64,000 bases of DNA from Polynucleobacter sp. CS-Odin-A6 (lineage in GTDB: Bacteria > Pseudomonadota > Gammaproteobacteria > Burkholderiales > Burkholderiaceae). The DNA lies in assembly GCF_018882095.1 (NCBI RefSeq), contig NZ_JACVPD010000001.1, forward strand, positions 496,001 through 560,000. Reading direction: 5' to 3'. Both the position numbers and the translations under genes were made by a program. Every line of letters starts with the position of its first letter. Position 1 is the stretch's first letter. Below the pieces are notes generated by a model that ran no database searches, was not told the DNA's origin, and worked only from the letters and a program-made list of their open reading frames with translations. Shown here piece after piece: positions 1 through 9,297 of this stretch.

Positions 1-561
1 GTCCCAGTGTCTTGGATGTCCATGTTCATTTATCTAGTGATGGCTGCATGGGCGGGCTTAGGCTTGATATTTAATGCACGCTTATCCGCCATGATGGCGC
101 AGGCTCTTGCTCCGATAGGCGCTTGGATGGCCTTTCTTTCGCTATGGACTGGTGCTTTTTGGGGTAAGCCAATGTGGGGCGCTTGGTGGGTCTGGGATGC
201 CCGCTTAACATCAGAATTAATCCTCCTTTTCTTATATCTTGGATTTATTGCATTACAGGCCTCAATTGATAATGCCCGCCGCGCTGATAAAGCAGGGGCA
301 ATCTTGGCTTTAGTTGGCGTAGTCAACGTGCCGATTATTTATTTTTCAGTGAAATGGTGGAACACCTTACATCAAGGTGCCTCGGTGTCTTTAACGAAGG
401 CTCCCGCCATGGCTCAGACCATGCTGTGGGGAATGCTATTAATGGCTTTATGCTTATGGATGTACTCAATTGCAGTAGGGTTAATGCGTGTGCGCGCCAT
501 CATTTTGGAGCGTGAGGCCCATACTGACTGGGTCAAGCAATTAAATGAGGTTAAGCGTTAA
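1..561 (+). CDS. ccmC: CcmC, heme exporter/handling protein (5' truncated)
   Basis: Cytochrome c maturation system I membrane protein that presents heme to the periplasmic chaperone CcmE. The reading frame is already open at base 1, so the true start and the first membrane segments lie outside the window. Visible are several hydrophobic segments, the tryptophan-rich WWD-type motif (GAWWVWDARLTSE) and, about 120 residues into the visible part, WWNTLHQG, which contains the conserved periplasmic heme-ligand histidine. It is followed by ccmD with a one-base overlap. ccmA and ccmB would be expected just upstream. Recognition is confident; only completeness is lacking. Confidence 0.95.
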   Translation, partial: VPVSWMSMFIYLVMAAWAGLGLIFNARLSAMMAQALAPIGAWMAFLSLWTGAFWGKPMWGAWWVWDARLTSELILLFLYLGFIALQASIDNARRADKAGAILALVGVVNVPIIYFSVKWWNTLHQGASVSLTKAPAMAQTMLWGMLLMALCLWMYSIAVGLMRVRAIILEREAHTDWVKQLNEVKR

Positions 562-749
562 TGTGGAATAGTCCTGCAGAATTTTTTGCGATGGGTGGTT
601 ATGCTCTCTACGTCTGGTGTAGTTTTGGAATCTGCGCGGCCGTCTTTTTGATGGAGCCCTTAGCTGTTCGAGTACGTCACAAGGCGATTGTGCGCAGACT
701 GCAACGAGAAATCATGGCGGAGCAGCTTGATCAAAAGGGTGGAAAGTGA
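561..749 (+). CDS. ccmD: CcmD, small heme exporter subunit
   Basis: A 62-residue protein with one membrane segment (about residues 14-34) followed by a basic, helical tail rich in Arg and Lys. This is the normal form of CcmD, which helps CcmABC release heme-loaded CcmE. The start ATG shares its first base with the ccmC stop codon, and the end overlaps the ccmE start. Sequence conservation in this family is low, so the call rests on size, topology and position between ccmC and ccmE. Confidence 0.88.
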   Translation: MWNSPAEFFAMGGYALYVWCSFGICAAVFLMEPLAVRVRHKAIVRRLQREIMAEQLDQKGGK

Positions 750-1177
750 AACCTAGGCAGAAGCGAGTAGCCATTATTGTTGGCGCACTGATTGCAATTG
801 GTATAGCGGCAACATTAATTTTGAATGCGCTCAATAGCAATATTGCCTTATTTGTCACGCCGAGTGAGGTCGCTGCGGGTAAGGCACCTACAGGACAAGC
901 TTTTCGAATTGGGGGCATGGTTCAGGACGGCTCCGTTAAAAGGGATGGCGTAACGGTGAATTTTGTTATTACTGATATGGTGAAAAGCATTCCGGTTGCT
1001 TACACAGGTATTCTTCCGGATTTATTTAAAGAGGGTAAGGGCGCTGTGGTTCAAGGCCGACTTGATTCTAATGGCCAATTTATTGCCAGCGAAGTGCTGG
1101 CTAAGCATGATGAAAACTATATGCCACCAGAGGCGAAGCATGCTTTGGATCAGGCTCAAAAAAATGGAAGTAAATAA
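746..1177 (+). CDS. ccmE: CcmE, periplasmic heme chaperone
   Basis: Binds heme covalently and delivers it to CcmF. The 143-residue protein has a short basic N-terminus, one membrane anchor (about residues 8-29), a beta-barrel (OB-fold) periplasmic domain and the heme-attachment motif HDENY, with the reactive His at 121 and Tyr at 125. It starts with GTG and overlaps the ccmD stop. The length is normal for the family. The C-terminal tail is hydrophilic and flexible, as usual. Confidence 0.96.
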   Translation: MKPRQKRVAIIVGALIAIGIAATLILNALNSNIALFVTPSEVAAGKAPTGQAFRIGGMVQDGSVKRDGVTVNFVITDMVKSIPVAYTGILPDLFKEGKGAVVQGRLDSNGQFIASEVLAKHDENYMPPEAKHALDQAQKNGSK

Positions 1178-3096
1178 TGATTCCTGAATTTGGTCACTAC
1201 GCATTAATCCTGGCTTTATGTATTGCCATCATTCAAGGTGTGCTGCCATTACTCGGCGCTCATCAAAGCCGGCGTGAATGGATTCTGTTGGCTAGACCAG
1301 CAGCCCAAGTAGTGTTCTTGTTGCTAGCAATTGCCTTCTTCAATTTGGCATGGAGTTTCTATATCAACGATTTTTCTGTGCTCTATGTTGCCGAGCATTC
1401 AAACTCTCAAATGCCGGTAATGTACCGCATCAGTGCAGTGTGGGGCGGTCATGAAGGCTCACTATTACTATGGGTTTTCTTGCTATCCACATGGGCTTTT
1501 TTAGTTGCCCAACTCTCCAAGTCACTCGATGAATTCATGGTGGCGCGTGTGCTCGGTGTGTTGGGCTTGGTGATGATTGGTTTGTTATTGTTTGTTTTGT
1601 TGACCTCAAATCCTTTCGAAAGACTGTTACCTGCTGCTCCAGAGGGGCGCTCTTTAAATCCCTTATTACAAGATCCTGGTCTAGTATTCCATCCCCCAAT
1701 GCTTTACATGGGCTATGTTGGTTTCTCAGTAGCCTTTGCATTTGCGATTGCTTCTTTATTATCTGGTCGATTAGATGCCGCTTGGGCGCGGTGGTCGCGT
1801 CCTTGGACAACAGCGGCATGGGTGTTTTTGACGCTGGGTATTGCTCTGGGATCTTGGTGGGCTTATTACGAATTGGGTTGGGGCGGTTGGTGGTTCTGGG
1901 ACCCAGTTGAGAATGCCTCTTTTATGCCCTGGTTGGTCGGTACAGCGCTGTTACATTCTTTAGCTGTTACCGAGAAGCGCGGTGGGTTCAAGAGTTGGAC
2001 GGTTCTATTGGCGATTACTGCATTTTCACTTTCGCTGCTAGGAACATTCTTAGTACGCTCGGGAGTGCTTACTTCAGTCCATGCTTTTGCGACCGATCCT
2101 AAGCGCGGCATATTCATCTTGCTTTTCTTGGTGCTGGTGGTAGGTTCATCATTAACGCTATATGCTTGGCGCGCTCCAAAGAGTACCCTTGGTGGCAAGT
2201 TCAGCTTAACTTCACGCGAAACTTTTATTTTGCTAGGCAATGTATTTTTAGTGGTGTCGGCAGCCTCAGTGTTACTGGGGACACTCTATCCATTACTGAT
2301 TGATGCTTTGCAACTAGGCAAGATCTCAGTTGGGCCTCCCTACTTCAATGCGGTTTTTGTGCCGATCATGGCTCCCTTATTGGTATTGATGGGAATCGGG
2401 CCCTGGACTAGTTGGAAAGGCTCCGATCTGTTGGCTGTCATCAAGCGTTTATGGATCGCCGCGGTGATAGCAGTGATCGCTGCTGTTTCGATTCCGTTTG
2501 TCATGGGAGAATTTACTTGGCTGGGTAGTCTCGGTTTCTTATTAGCCTTCTGGGTGATCGGCTCTGGAGTCTTGCAAATCATCCGCCAAGCTAAAGCGGG
2601 CAAACCAACCCGTTCCTTTCTTGGCATGCAATTCGCCCATTTTGGAATAACGGTATTCGTGATTGGTGTCACGATGGTAGGTGCCTATCAAGAAGAAAAA
2701 GATGTCCGCATGCTCGCTGGTGAGAGTGTGACTGTCGGCGGCTATCAAATTCAGCTCGAAGGGGTGAGTGCTGTACCTGGCCCAAACTATAAAGCGATGC
2801 AAGGCACATTTTTGCTCAGTCGCGATGGGAAGGTAGAAGCCACCATGTATCCAGAAAAGCGTAGTTACTTTTCTTCTTCAATGCCAATGACCGAGGCAGC
2901 AATTAACGTGGGCTTGACCCGAGATATTTATGTTTCCTTGGGTGAGCAATTAGAGGGCAAGGCATGGACTGTGAGGGTTTATTACAAACCCTTTGTTGAT
3001 TGGATTTGGGCTGGGTGTTTATTGATGGGTCTTGGTGGCATATTGGCAATGTCGGATAAACGCTACCGCATGAAGTTGCGCAAAGTCTCTGCATGA
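1177..3096 (+). CDS. ccmF: CcmF, cytochrome c heme lyase subunit
   Basis: Large polytopic membrane protein (639 residues) that, with CcmH and CcmI, ligates heme to apocytochrome c. The WWD signature WGGWWFWDPVENASF lies at about residues 235-249, and further conserved CcmF stretches include the GGHEGS region near residue 91 and FHPPMLYMGY near 171. Many hydrophobic segments are visible, with a periplasmic domain close to the C-terminus and a final membrane segment. The start ATG overlaps the ccmE stop by one base, and the end overlaps ccmG. Confidence 0.97.
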   Translation: MIPEFGHYALILALCIAIIQGVLPLLGAHQSRREWILLARPAAQVVFLLLAIAFFNLAWSFYINDFSVLYVAEHSNSQMPVMYRISAVWGGHEGSLLLWVFLLSTWAFLVAQLSKSLDEFMVARVLGVLGLVMIGLLLFVLLTSNPFERLLPAAPEGRSLNPLLQDPGLVFHPPMLYMGYVGFSVAFAFAIASLLSGRLDAAWARWSRPWTTAAWVFLTLGIALGSWWAYYELGWGGWWFWDPVENASFMPWLVGTALLHSLAVTEKRGGFKSWTVLLAITAFSLSLLGTFLVRSGVLTSVHAFATDPKRGIFILLFLVLVVGSSLTLYAWRAPKSTLGGKFSLTSRETFILLGNVFLVVSAASVLLGTLYPLLIDALQLGKISVGPPYFNAVFVPIMAPLLVLMGIGPWTSWKGSDLLAVIKRLWIAAVIAVIAAVSIPFVMGEFTWLGSLGFLLAFWVIGSGVLQIIRQAKAGKPTRSFLGMQFAHFGITVFVIGVTMVGAYQEEKDVRMLAGESVTVGGYQIQLEGVSAVPGPNYKAMQGTFLLSRDGKVEATMYPEKRSYFSSSMPMTEAAINVGLTRDIYVSLGEQLEGKAWTVRVYYKPFVDWIWAGCLLMGLGGILAMSDKRYRMKLRKVSA

Positions 3097-3617
3097 AAGC
3101 CAAGTTTTTAGTTCCCCTTCTCTTGTTCGTCATTCTGGCAGTGTTTTTAGCAGTAGGTCTTAGCCGTGATCCACAAGAAATACCTTCTCCTTTGATTGGT
3201 AAGCCAGCTCCCGCATTCGAAGTGCCCCAACTGGCTGACCCAAAGAAAACGTTTTCGCCGGAGAGTATGAAAGGTCAAACCTGGGTGTTGAATGTGTGGG
3301 CCTCTTGGTGTGCGGCTTGTCGCGATGAGCATCCGGTACTAGTTGAGTTGGGCAAGATGCAGGTGGCGCCGATTATTGGATTGGATTACAAGGACAAGCG
3401 CGAAGCCGCCATGACTATGTTAGCGCTCCAAGGCGATCCCTATCTTTTATCGGCTTTTGATAGCAATGGCCGAGTAGGTATTGATTACGGTGTGTATGGC
3501 GTTCCAGAAACGTATGTGATTGATAAGACTGGCGTGATTCGGTTTAAACATATTGGTCCAATCACTATGGCAGTCCTAAATCAGAAAATTCTTCCCTTAT
3601 TGAGCCAGTTGAAGTGA
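3093..3617 (+). CDS. ccmG: CcmG/DsbE, thiol-disulfide oxidoreductase of cytochrome c maturation
   Basis: Membrane-anchored periplasmic thioredoxin-like protein that keeps the apocytochrome CXXCH cysteines reduced. The 174 residues include an N-terminal membrane anchor (about 5-23), the active site WCAAC (Cys73 and Cys76) and the GVPETYVID stretch with the cis-proline typical of CcmG. It overlaps ccmF (ATGA) and ccmH. Confidence 0.95.
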   Translation: MKAKFLVPLLLFVILAVFLAVGLSRDPQEIPSPLIGKPAPAFEVPQLADPKKTFSPESMKGQTWVLNVWASWCAACRDEHPVLVELGKMQVAPIIGLDYKDKREAAMTMLALQGDPYLLSAFDSNGRVGIDYGVYGVPETYVIDKTGVIRFKHIGPITMAVLNQKILPLLSQLK

Positions 3618-4108
3618 TATCTAAAAAAAGTTTCCTGTCATTTATCTTTGCTTTAGTCACTCTAGGTTTGTTAAATACGGCCTTTGCTAAAGAAGCAGAA
3701 CTGCTAGTAGATGACCAGGTCACTGAGCAACGCCTCATCGTTATTTCAGAAGAAATGCGTTGTCTGGTTTGTCAGAATGAATCCCTGGCAGGGTCACGCT
3801 CTGATTTAGCGAATGACCTACGCAGAGAGATTCGGATTCTGATTAAAGAAGGCAAGACTGATGATCAAATTCGGAATTTTATGGTGGAGCGTTATGGTGA
3901 CTTTGTTTTATATCGCCCACCCGTTAAACCGATCACTTGGTTGCTCTGGATAGGACCCTTTGTGATTTTGCTCGCAGGCATTATTGGTTTATTGGTGTAC
4001 CTGCGCCGCAGAAATCTGAATGTACCTAGCACTACGCTATCGGCAGAAGACAATCGCCGAATTGATGCGTTACTTAAGGATGCCAAATCCAATTCAACAG
4101 AAAATTGA
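3614..4108 (+). CDS. ccmH: CcmH (CcmL), apocytochrome thiol reductase
   Basis: Periplasmic redox protein that reduces the apocytochrome cysteines and is recycled by CcmG. The 164-residue protein has a signal peptide (about residues 1-25), the family motif RCLVCQN (Cys50 and Cys53) in a small helical domain, one membrane segment at about residues 105-131 and a hydrophilic tail. It is the short form without TPRs; the TPR partner is encoded next. The GTG start overlaps the ccmG stop. The motif is unambiguous. Confidence 0.95.
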   Translation: MISKKSFLSFIFALVTLGLLNTAFAKEAELLVDDQVTEQRLIVISEEMRCLVCQNESLAGSRSDLANDLRREIRILIKEGKTDDQIRNFMVERYGDFVLYRPPVKPITWLLWIGPFVILLAGIIGLLVYLRRRNLNVPSTTLSAEDNRRIDALLKDAKSNSTEN

Positions 4109-4109
4109 C

Positions 4110-5300
4110 ATGACTAGTTTTTTAATCTCCGCCTTCCTTTTATTGATTTTGATCTTAGTGCTAGTACTGCGCCCATTCTTTTTTCCTGCGAAAGAGTCGG
4201 CCACTTCGCGTCGCCAGATGAATGCGGCTATTTATGGAGAAGAGCTAGATAAGCTCGAGGCGGATCGTCTATCCGGTGTAGTTGATAGCAGCACTTATGA
4301 GCTCATTCATGCAGAAATGCGTCAACGTCTTTTTCAGGATACTGATGAGGCCGATGATCTGGCGGTCCTGGGCTCTCCCAAGAAAACGATTATCGGAATT
4401 AGCGTTTTCGTGGTGCTACTTTCAGCAGGCCTTTACTTTGGCTTAGGTGACGCTTTCCGAATTGCTGACATTAAAGATCAACAGCCGATGACTAAGGAAT
4501 CGGTTGAAAAAATGGTTACTGAGTTTGCTGCAAAGATGGAAAAAGAACCAGATAATCTCAAGGGTTGGACCATGTTGGCGCGTTCCTATCAAATTTTGGG
4601 TCGCAATGCCGATGCTGCAAAAGCCTATGCCCGCGCAGGATCTTTTGTGGATACTGATCCGCAATTATTAGCAGACTATGCTGATGCCCTGGCGGCAAAC
4701 GCCAATGGCAGCTTCGCTGGTAAGCCCACGCAACTGATTAATCAAGCATTAAGACTAGACCCTAATAATTTACTGGCCTTATGGCTTTCAGGAACTGCTG
4801 ACTTTAATGCTCAGAACTACAAAGCAGCAGTTCAGTCCTGGGAGAAGTTAGCTAAGCAATTGCCTCCAGATTCAGATGAGGCTCGTACGATTGCAGCATC
4901 TATTGCTGAGGCGCGCCTCAAGGGCGGGCTTGCTCCAGCAAGCGCGCCAGTAATCAGTAATCAAGGAGTGAGTGGCCAAGTGGATATTGCACCTGGTCTT
5001 CAATCGAAGATGAAGTCGGACGATATCTTGATGGTGATTGCCCGTAAACCGGGTGAGCGCATGCCGGTAGCAGTTCTCAAAACCGCAGTGACTGCATTTC
5101 CGATGAAGTTTGTTCTCAATGATGCTTTGGCGATGAGTCCGAATGCATTAATTTCTCAGTTGCCTGAAGTATCAATTGAGGTGCGCGTTTCTAAAACGGG
5201 CATGGCGATGCCAGAGCCAGGTGACTTGATATCCAAGCAAGAAATAGTCAAAGTGGGAACAACGAATATCCGCTTAATGATCGATCAAGTCAGGCCTTAA
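4110..5300 (+). CDS. ccmI: CcmI, TPR protein of the heme ligation complex
   Basis: Apocytochrome c chaperone that works with CcmF and CcmH. I chose ATG 4110, one base after the ccmH stop, giving 396 residues. A longer frame is open from 4020 but would lie inside ccmH and place 30 polar residues before the membrane anchor. The protein has membrane segments at about residues 3-22 and 93-113 and TPR-like helices from about 130 to 260 (GWTMLARSYQILGRNADAAK is one repeat). The C-terminal domain resembles the CcmI periplasmic domain. The stop directly abuts the stop of the convergent SDR gene. Confidence 0.9.
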   Translation: MTSFLISAFLLLILILVLVLRPFFFPAKESATSRRQMNAAIYGEELDKLEADRLSGVVDSSTYELIHAEMRQRLFQDTDEADDLAVLGSPKKTIIGISVFVVLLSAGLYFGLGDAFRIADIKDQQPMTKESVEKMVTEFAAKMEKEPDNLKGWTMLARSYQILGRNADAAKAYARAGSFVDTDPQLLADYADALAANANGSFAGKPTQLINQALRLDPNNLLALWLSGTADFNAQNYKAAVQSWEKLAKQLPPDSDEARTIAASIAEARLKGGLAPASAPVISNQGVSGQVDIAPGLQSKMKSDDILMVIARKPGERMPVAVLKTAVTAFPMKFVLNDALAMSPNALISQLPEVSIEVRVSKTGMAMPEPGDLISKQEIVKVGTTNIRLMIDQVRP

Positions 5301-6062
5301 CTAGCCGCGACCAACAAATGGCATATTACTAGCCATGATGGTCATCGAGAGAATATTGCTCTCTAGCGGCAGTTGAGCCATGTGTAGAACTGCCTGACCA
5401 ACATGATCTACATCCATCAGTGGCTCAACCTTTTTGGAGCCATCAGGCTGAATAATGCCCGCCGCCATTCGTAAAGTCATCTCAGTACCTGCATTACCAA
5501 TATCAATTTGTCCGCAAGTAATATTAAAAGCACGTCCATCCAAGGCGATCGATTTAGTTAGCCCTGTAATAGCATGTTTTGTCGCAGTGTAGGGCGCCGA
5601 CATCGGGCGCGGAGTGTGTGCAGAAATAGAGCCATTATTGATAATTCTGCCGCCAGTTGGAGATTGGGCTTTCATCATGCGGATGGCCTCTTGTGAGCAG
5701 AGAAAAGCACCGCATAGATTCGCGTTAATGACATTCATCCACTGCTCGTAAGTTAAATCTTCCATGGCAATTGCTGGAGCTCCCATCCCGGCATTATTAA
5801 AGAGCACATCAATACGCCCAAAATGCTGTTTTATTTCTGCAAATAAGTGCTTAACTTCCTCTGGTTTGCCCACATCGCAAGCTACTGCTAGGCAATTAAG
5901 GTTACTTCCGCCAATGTCTTGGATGGCTAGGTTGATTCTCTCTAGATTCCTGCCCGTAAGAACCACACGAAATCCCCCTCCCAATAGCGCCTTTGCCGCC
6001 GCTTTACCTATACCAGTTCCTGCGCCTGTAACTAAGGCTACTTTACTGAGGGGTGTATGCAT
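5301..6062 (-). CDS. Short-chain dehydrogenase/reductase
   Basis: Cytosolic NAD(P)-dependent oxidoreductase of the classical SDR family, 253 residues. The Rossmann motif TGAGTGIG is at about residues 12-19 and NNAG at 89-92. The catalytic set is Ser145, Tyr158 and Lys162 (YTATK). The substrate cannot be deduced. It stands alone on the minus strand, tail to tail with ccmI with no base between the two stop codons. The family is certain, the role unknown. Confidence 0.9.
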   Translation of the reverse strand: MHTPLSKVALVTGAGTGIGKAAAKALLGGGFRVVLTGRNLERINLAIQDIGGSNLNCLAVACDVGKPEEVKHLFAEIKQHFGRIDVLFNNAGMGAPAIAMEDLTYEQWMNVINANLCGAFLCSQEAIRMMKAQSPTGGRIINNGSISAHTPRPMSAPYTATKHAITGLTKSIALDGRAFNITCGQIDIGNAGTEMTLRMAAGIIQPDGSKKVEPLMDVDHVGQAVLHMAQLPLESNILSMTIMASNMPFVGRG

Positions 6063-6152
6063 GATTGTCCTAACGGTTCTTTAAAGCCCTTATCTTATCT
6101 CGAAATATTCCAATGAATTCATTCTCTTACTGATTTGTAAGCTCGGGGCATA

Positions 6153-7478
6153 ATGGCAAAAACAAGCAAACTTTTTATGAACTTCATACGAAAAAATATC
6201 TATAACCCGCTATCGCTTGGGATTGCCCTTGTGGTCTTGGTAGGCATTCTTTTTGCAACGCTGTGGATTTTGGTTCCCCCACCCCCTCGATCCATTGAAT
6301 TGGCTACCGGTTTTCAGACTGGCCTATATCAGCAGTTTGGGGAAAAGCTACAAAGCGAACTTACTCAAGAAGGTGTTTCGCTGAAGTTAAGGACTACAGG
6401 CGGTACAAGTGATAACTTAGCTTTAATCAATGATCCTAATTCCGGGGTTGATTTTGCGATGGTGCAGGGCGGGGTAGCTGACATCTCAAAATATCCTAAC
6501 TTAGTATCTATCGCGGGAGTATTTTATGAGCCAGTCTGGGTTTGGTATCGAGAGTCCAGCTTTAAAAATGAGGCTGGCAAATTAGGCTTATTAAGTCAGT
6601 TAAAAGGTAAGCGTGTTTCGATCGGTAATGAGGGCAGCGGCACATTGAGCCTGGCTTCGCAATTACTTGAGGCAAGTGGATTAAGCATGAACGATGTTCA
6701 TGCTGAAAAGCTGAAGCCACTTGAGGCTTTGGAGAAGTTTAAAAAAGGTGAATTAGACGCTGTATTTTTAGTGGTAGCTGCAGAGGCACCAATTATGAAA
6801 AGTTTTTATGAGGTTGCTGATATTCGCTTGATGAACTTTGAGCAGGCTGATGCTTATATACATCTTTTCCCATTTCTCTCAAAAGTGACGGTGCCCCGAG
6901 GAGTAGTGAGTATTGCTAATGATCTTCCTAGGCGTGATATACAAGTATTGGCAGCGACTGCTACCTTGGTAGGTAAGGATGATGTCAGTCCCGCGGTGGT
7001 AACTTTATTACTGGGTGCAACCTACGACGTACTCAAGTCATACTCATATTTACAAAAGCCAGGAGAATTTCCCTCGGGTTCTGGCTTAGATTTTCCAGTT
7101 CATATCGATGCAGAAATTTACTTAAAAGACGGACCATCTTTTTTACATCGTCATTTGCCTTTTTGGACAGCGGTATGGATTGGCCGTTTTGCGAAGATCG
7201 TGATTCCATTGCTAGTCATTTTGATTCCACTATTTACCTATATTCCAGCCATTAAGAATTTATCGTTACGACTGAAGTTATCCCAGGTATATGAGGAGCT
7301 GAAGGTAATTGAAAAAAATGCCCTCAATCCTGTCTTAAGAGAAAAGAACTACAAGGATCTTGAAAGCATTGAACGACGGGTTGGAAATATTAAGGTCTCC
7401 ATGCTGGATGCCAAAGAGTTATATGATTTAAAAGGCCATGTTGGAGAAGTTCGCCACAGGTTAAGCTTGCTATCTTAG
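6153..7478 (+). CDS. TAXI-family TRAP solute-binding protein with membrane anchors
   Basis: The central part (about residues 45-320) matches the TAXI family of TRAP transporter binding proteins: SIELATGFQTGLYQQFG near the start of the domain, then VSIGNEGSGTLSLASQLLE. Unlike soluble TAXI proteins it has an N-terminal hydrophobic segment (about 18-40) that may stay as an anchor, a second hydrophobic segment at about 345-365, and a charged, helical cytoplasmic-like tail of about 75 residues. No TRAP permease gene is adjacent. A Bug-type gene follows after 8 bases and is probably co-transcribed. The ligand is unknown. ATG 6177 is an alternative start. Confidence 0.82.
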   Translation: MAKTSKLFMNFIRKNIYNPLSLGIALVVLVGILFATLWILVPPPPRSIELATGFQTGLYQQFGEKLQSELTQEGVSLKLRTTGGTSDNLALINDPNSGVDFAMVQGGVADISKYPNLVSIAGVFYEPVWVWYRESSFKNEAGKLGLLSQLKGKRVSIGNEGSGTLSLASQLLEASGLSMNDVHAEKLKPLEALEKFKKGELDAVFLVVAAEAPIMKSFYEVADIRLMNFEQADAYIHLFPFLSKVTVPRGVVSIANDLPRRDIQVLAATATLVGKDDVSPAVVTLLLGATYDVLKSYSYLQKPGEFPSGSGLDFPVHIDAEIYLKDGPSFLHRHLPFWTAVWIGRFAKIVIPLLVILIPLFTYIPAIKNLSLRLKLSQVYEELKVIEKNALNPVLREKNYKDLESIERRVGNIKVSMLDAKELYDLKGHVGEVRHRLSLLS

Positions 7479-7486
7479 GGAAAAAG

Positions 7487-8458
7487 ATGAAATATAAGAA
7501 CATCATTGGATGGGGTATTCTGGTAGGCACATGGGTTTTTTCTGGAGGAGCACTTGCGCAAGCTTATCCTTCCAAGCCAATTACTGTAGTAGTGCCTCAG
7601 GCAGCAGGTGGAACGAATGATATTGTTGCGCGATCAATTGCACCTGCGCTTGGCGAAGCTCTTGGAACCTCAATCACTGTTGAAAATAGACCTGGTGCCG
7701 GAGGAAATATTGGTACGCAGAGTGTGGCACGGGCAGCTAAGGACGGCTATACATTGCTAATGACTATTAATAGTGCTCAAGCAATTAATCCCTCACTGTA
7801 TAAAAATCCTGGATTTGATCCGGTCAATGATTTTGTTCCGCTATATTATGTTGGCGCAACACCTTATGTTTTGGTATCTCCACCGGGATCGCCTTATAAA
7901 ACCTTAGCGGACGTGGTTAGTGCTGCAAAGAAACGTCCCGGTGAACTGTCTTACGCCTCCGCTGGTAATGGAACGATAAGTCATTTGTTGGGCGCAATGC
8001 TAAATACTAGTGCTGGTATAGAGATGCAACATATTCCCTATAAAGGCGTTGCACCTGCCATCAACGATGTGCTGGGTGGGCAAGTTCCATTGGCCTTTGC
8101 AAGTCTACCCTCTGCCCTAAATTACATTAAAGCGGGCAAATTACAGGCAATTGCTATTAGCTCTGCTAAGCGCTCAAGTGCGGCCCCAGAAATTCCGACG
8201 ATTGCTGAGACCTATCCAGATTGCGTTGGTGAAGTTTGGGTTGCTCTTTTTGCCCCAAGTGATGTGAATTCAGAAGCTACAAAAAAAATACAACTTGCGA
8301 TGGGTAGGGTGCTTGCACGTACCGATGTGCGTGAGAAGCTGATTGCGCAGGGGTTGGATCTCAGTCCTATCGCTCCAGCAAAGCTTAGTACTCTGCTTAA
8401 AGAGGAAATGGTGAAATGGGCGAAAATAGTCAAGGCATCTGGTGCGCAGTTAGACTAG
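7487..8458 (+). CDS. Bug/TctC-family periplasmic binding protein
   Basis: Periplasmic solute-binding protein of the tripartite tricarboxylate transporter type (Bug family), 323 residues. It has a signal peptide ending near ALAQA, then the family hallmarks YPSKPITVVVPQAAGG and VENRPGAGGNIGT, and further on MQHIPYKGVAPAINDVLGG. Family members bind carboxylates or other small organic compounds; the ligand here is unknown. An AGGGA ribosome site precedes the ATG. It lies just behind the membrane-anchored TAXI gene, with no TctA/TctB permease nearby. Confidence 0.92.
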   Translation: MKYKNIIGWGILVGTWVFSGGALAQAYPSKPITVVVPQAAGGTNDIVARSIAPALGEALGTSITVENRPGAGGNIGTQSVARAAKDGYTLLMTINSAQAINPSLYKNPGFDPVNDFVPLYYVGATPYVLVSPPGSPYKTLADVVSAAKKRPGELSYASAGNGTISHLLGAMLNTSAGIEMQHIPYKGVAPAINDVLGGQVPLAFASLPSALNYIKAGKLQAIAISSAKRSSAAPEIPTIAETYPDCVGEVWVALFAPSDVNSEATKKIQLAMGRVLARTDVREKLIAQGLDLSPIAPAKLSTLLKEEMVKWAKIVKASGAQLD

Positions 8459-8498
8459 ACCACGATTAATTTCAGTACCGTTTAAAGCCAAAACCAAT

Positions 8499-9245
8499 AT
8501 GACTCTCTCACCTACGCTTACGCCTATCAGCGCATTGACACAAACTCTGTCAACCCATGATTTTGCTATCGTTTCCCCCGAGGATGTAGCGCAAATTGCT
8601 GGTGTACCTCTTCAGCAGATGTTGGGCCTCAATCAGTTCTGGGATGACTTACCAAGAGATCCTTATTTAAAGGATGGGGGACGTTACCGCTTTCGACGTC
8701 ATGCGAGTTATGAGATTAAGGGTAATGAACTGACGATGGTTCCTCATCGGGCCCACTGGCAATCAGTCGATTACAACGCCTTACATGGCGGTATTGAGCG
8801 GTGGTTTGAGCCTTCACAGACGGAGTTGACTGGTAACTCTGCTTGGCAGTCTCTTTTAGTGGGTTTGGCTCGCGTATTAAATAGTGTCAAGCCTGTAAAT
8901 ACCTGGTTTGTTGAGGCGCATCAATTTCGGATTGATACAACGGATGGAATTGGTCGTCCAACTCCTGAGGGTGCTCATCGTGATGGTGTAGATTTTGTGG
9001 CCGTCTTTTTGCTTAATCGCGTGAGTGTCAAGGGTGGTGAGACTCGTATTTTTGAATCTGGGGGTTCTGCTGGTTTGAGATTTACTCTAACCGAGCCTTG
9101 GTCTTTATTACTCCTGAATGATGCAAAAATGATTCATGAATCTACCCCGATACAGCCAATCGGGCCTCATGGCTATAGAGATACTTTAGTTCTAACCTTC
9201 CGCTCGAATAGCTTTCAGGATTCACCTAATCTCAGTCAGCAGTGA
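8499..9245 (+). CDS. 2-oxoglutarate/Fe(II)-dependent oxygenase family protein
   Basis: A 248-residue protein that looks like the 2OG-Fe dioxygenase family containing bacterial amino-acid hydroxylases. The likely iron ligands are His160 and Asp162 (HRDGVD) and the distal His213 (MIHES), and Arg227 (GYRDT) is placed to bind 2-oxoglutarate. This would be a soluble cytosolic enzyme. It lies between a Bug binding protein and an MFS carrier on the same strand, so it may act on an imported or exported small molecule, but that is inference. The substrate is unknown. Confidence 0.78.
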   Translation: MTLSPTLTPISALTQTLSTHDFAIVSPEDVAQIAGVPLQQMLGLNQFWDDLPRDPYLKDGGRYRFRRHASYEIKGNELTMVPHRAHWQSVDYNALHGGIERWFEPSQTELTGNSAWQSLLVGLARVLNSVKPVNTWFVEAHQFRIDTTDGIGRPTPEGAHRDGVDFVAVFLLNRVSVKGGETRIFESGGSAGLRFTLTEPWSLLLLNDAKMIHESTPIQPIGPHGYRDTLVLTFRSNSFQDSPNLSQQ

Positions 9246-9297
9246 GTCTGCTTGGAATTTATAGGTGAGTAAATAGTCTTTCTTTTGGTAAGCTCCT

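Noticed and set aside
1866-2240. Antisense open frame inside ccmF
   Set aside because: Shadow of ccmF; no ribosome site and low-quality composition.
4020-4109. Upstream extension of ccmI
   Set aside because: Lies inside ccmH, and the extra N-terminus does not fit the family; ATG 4110 follows the ccmH stop directly.
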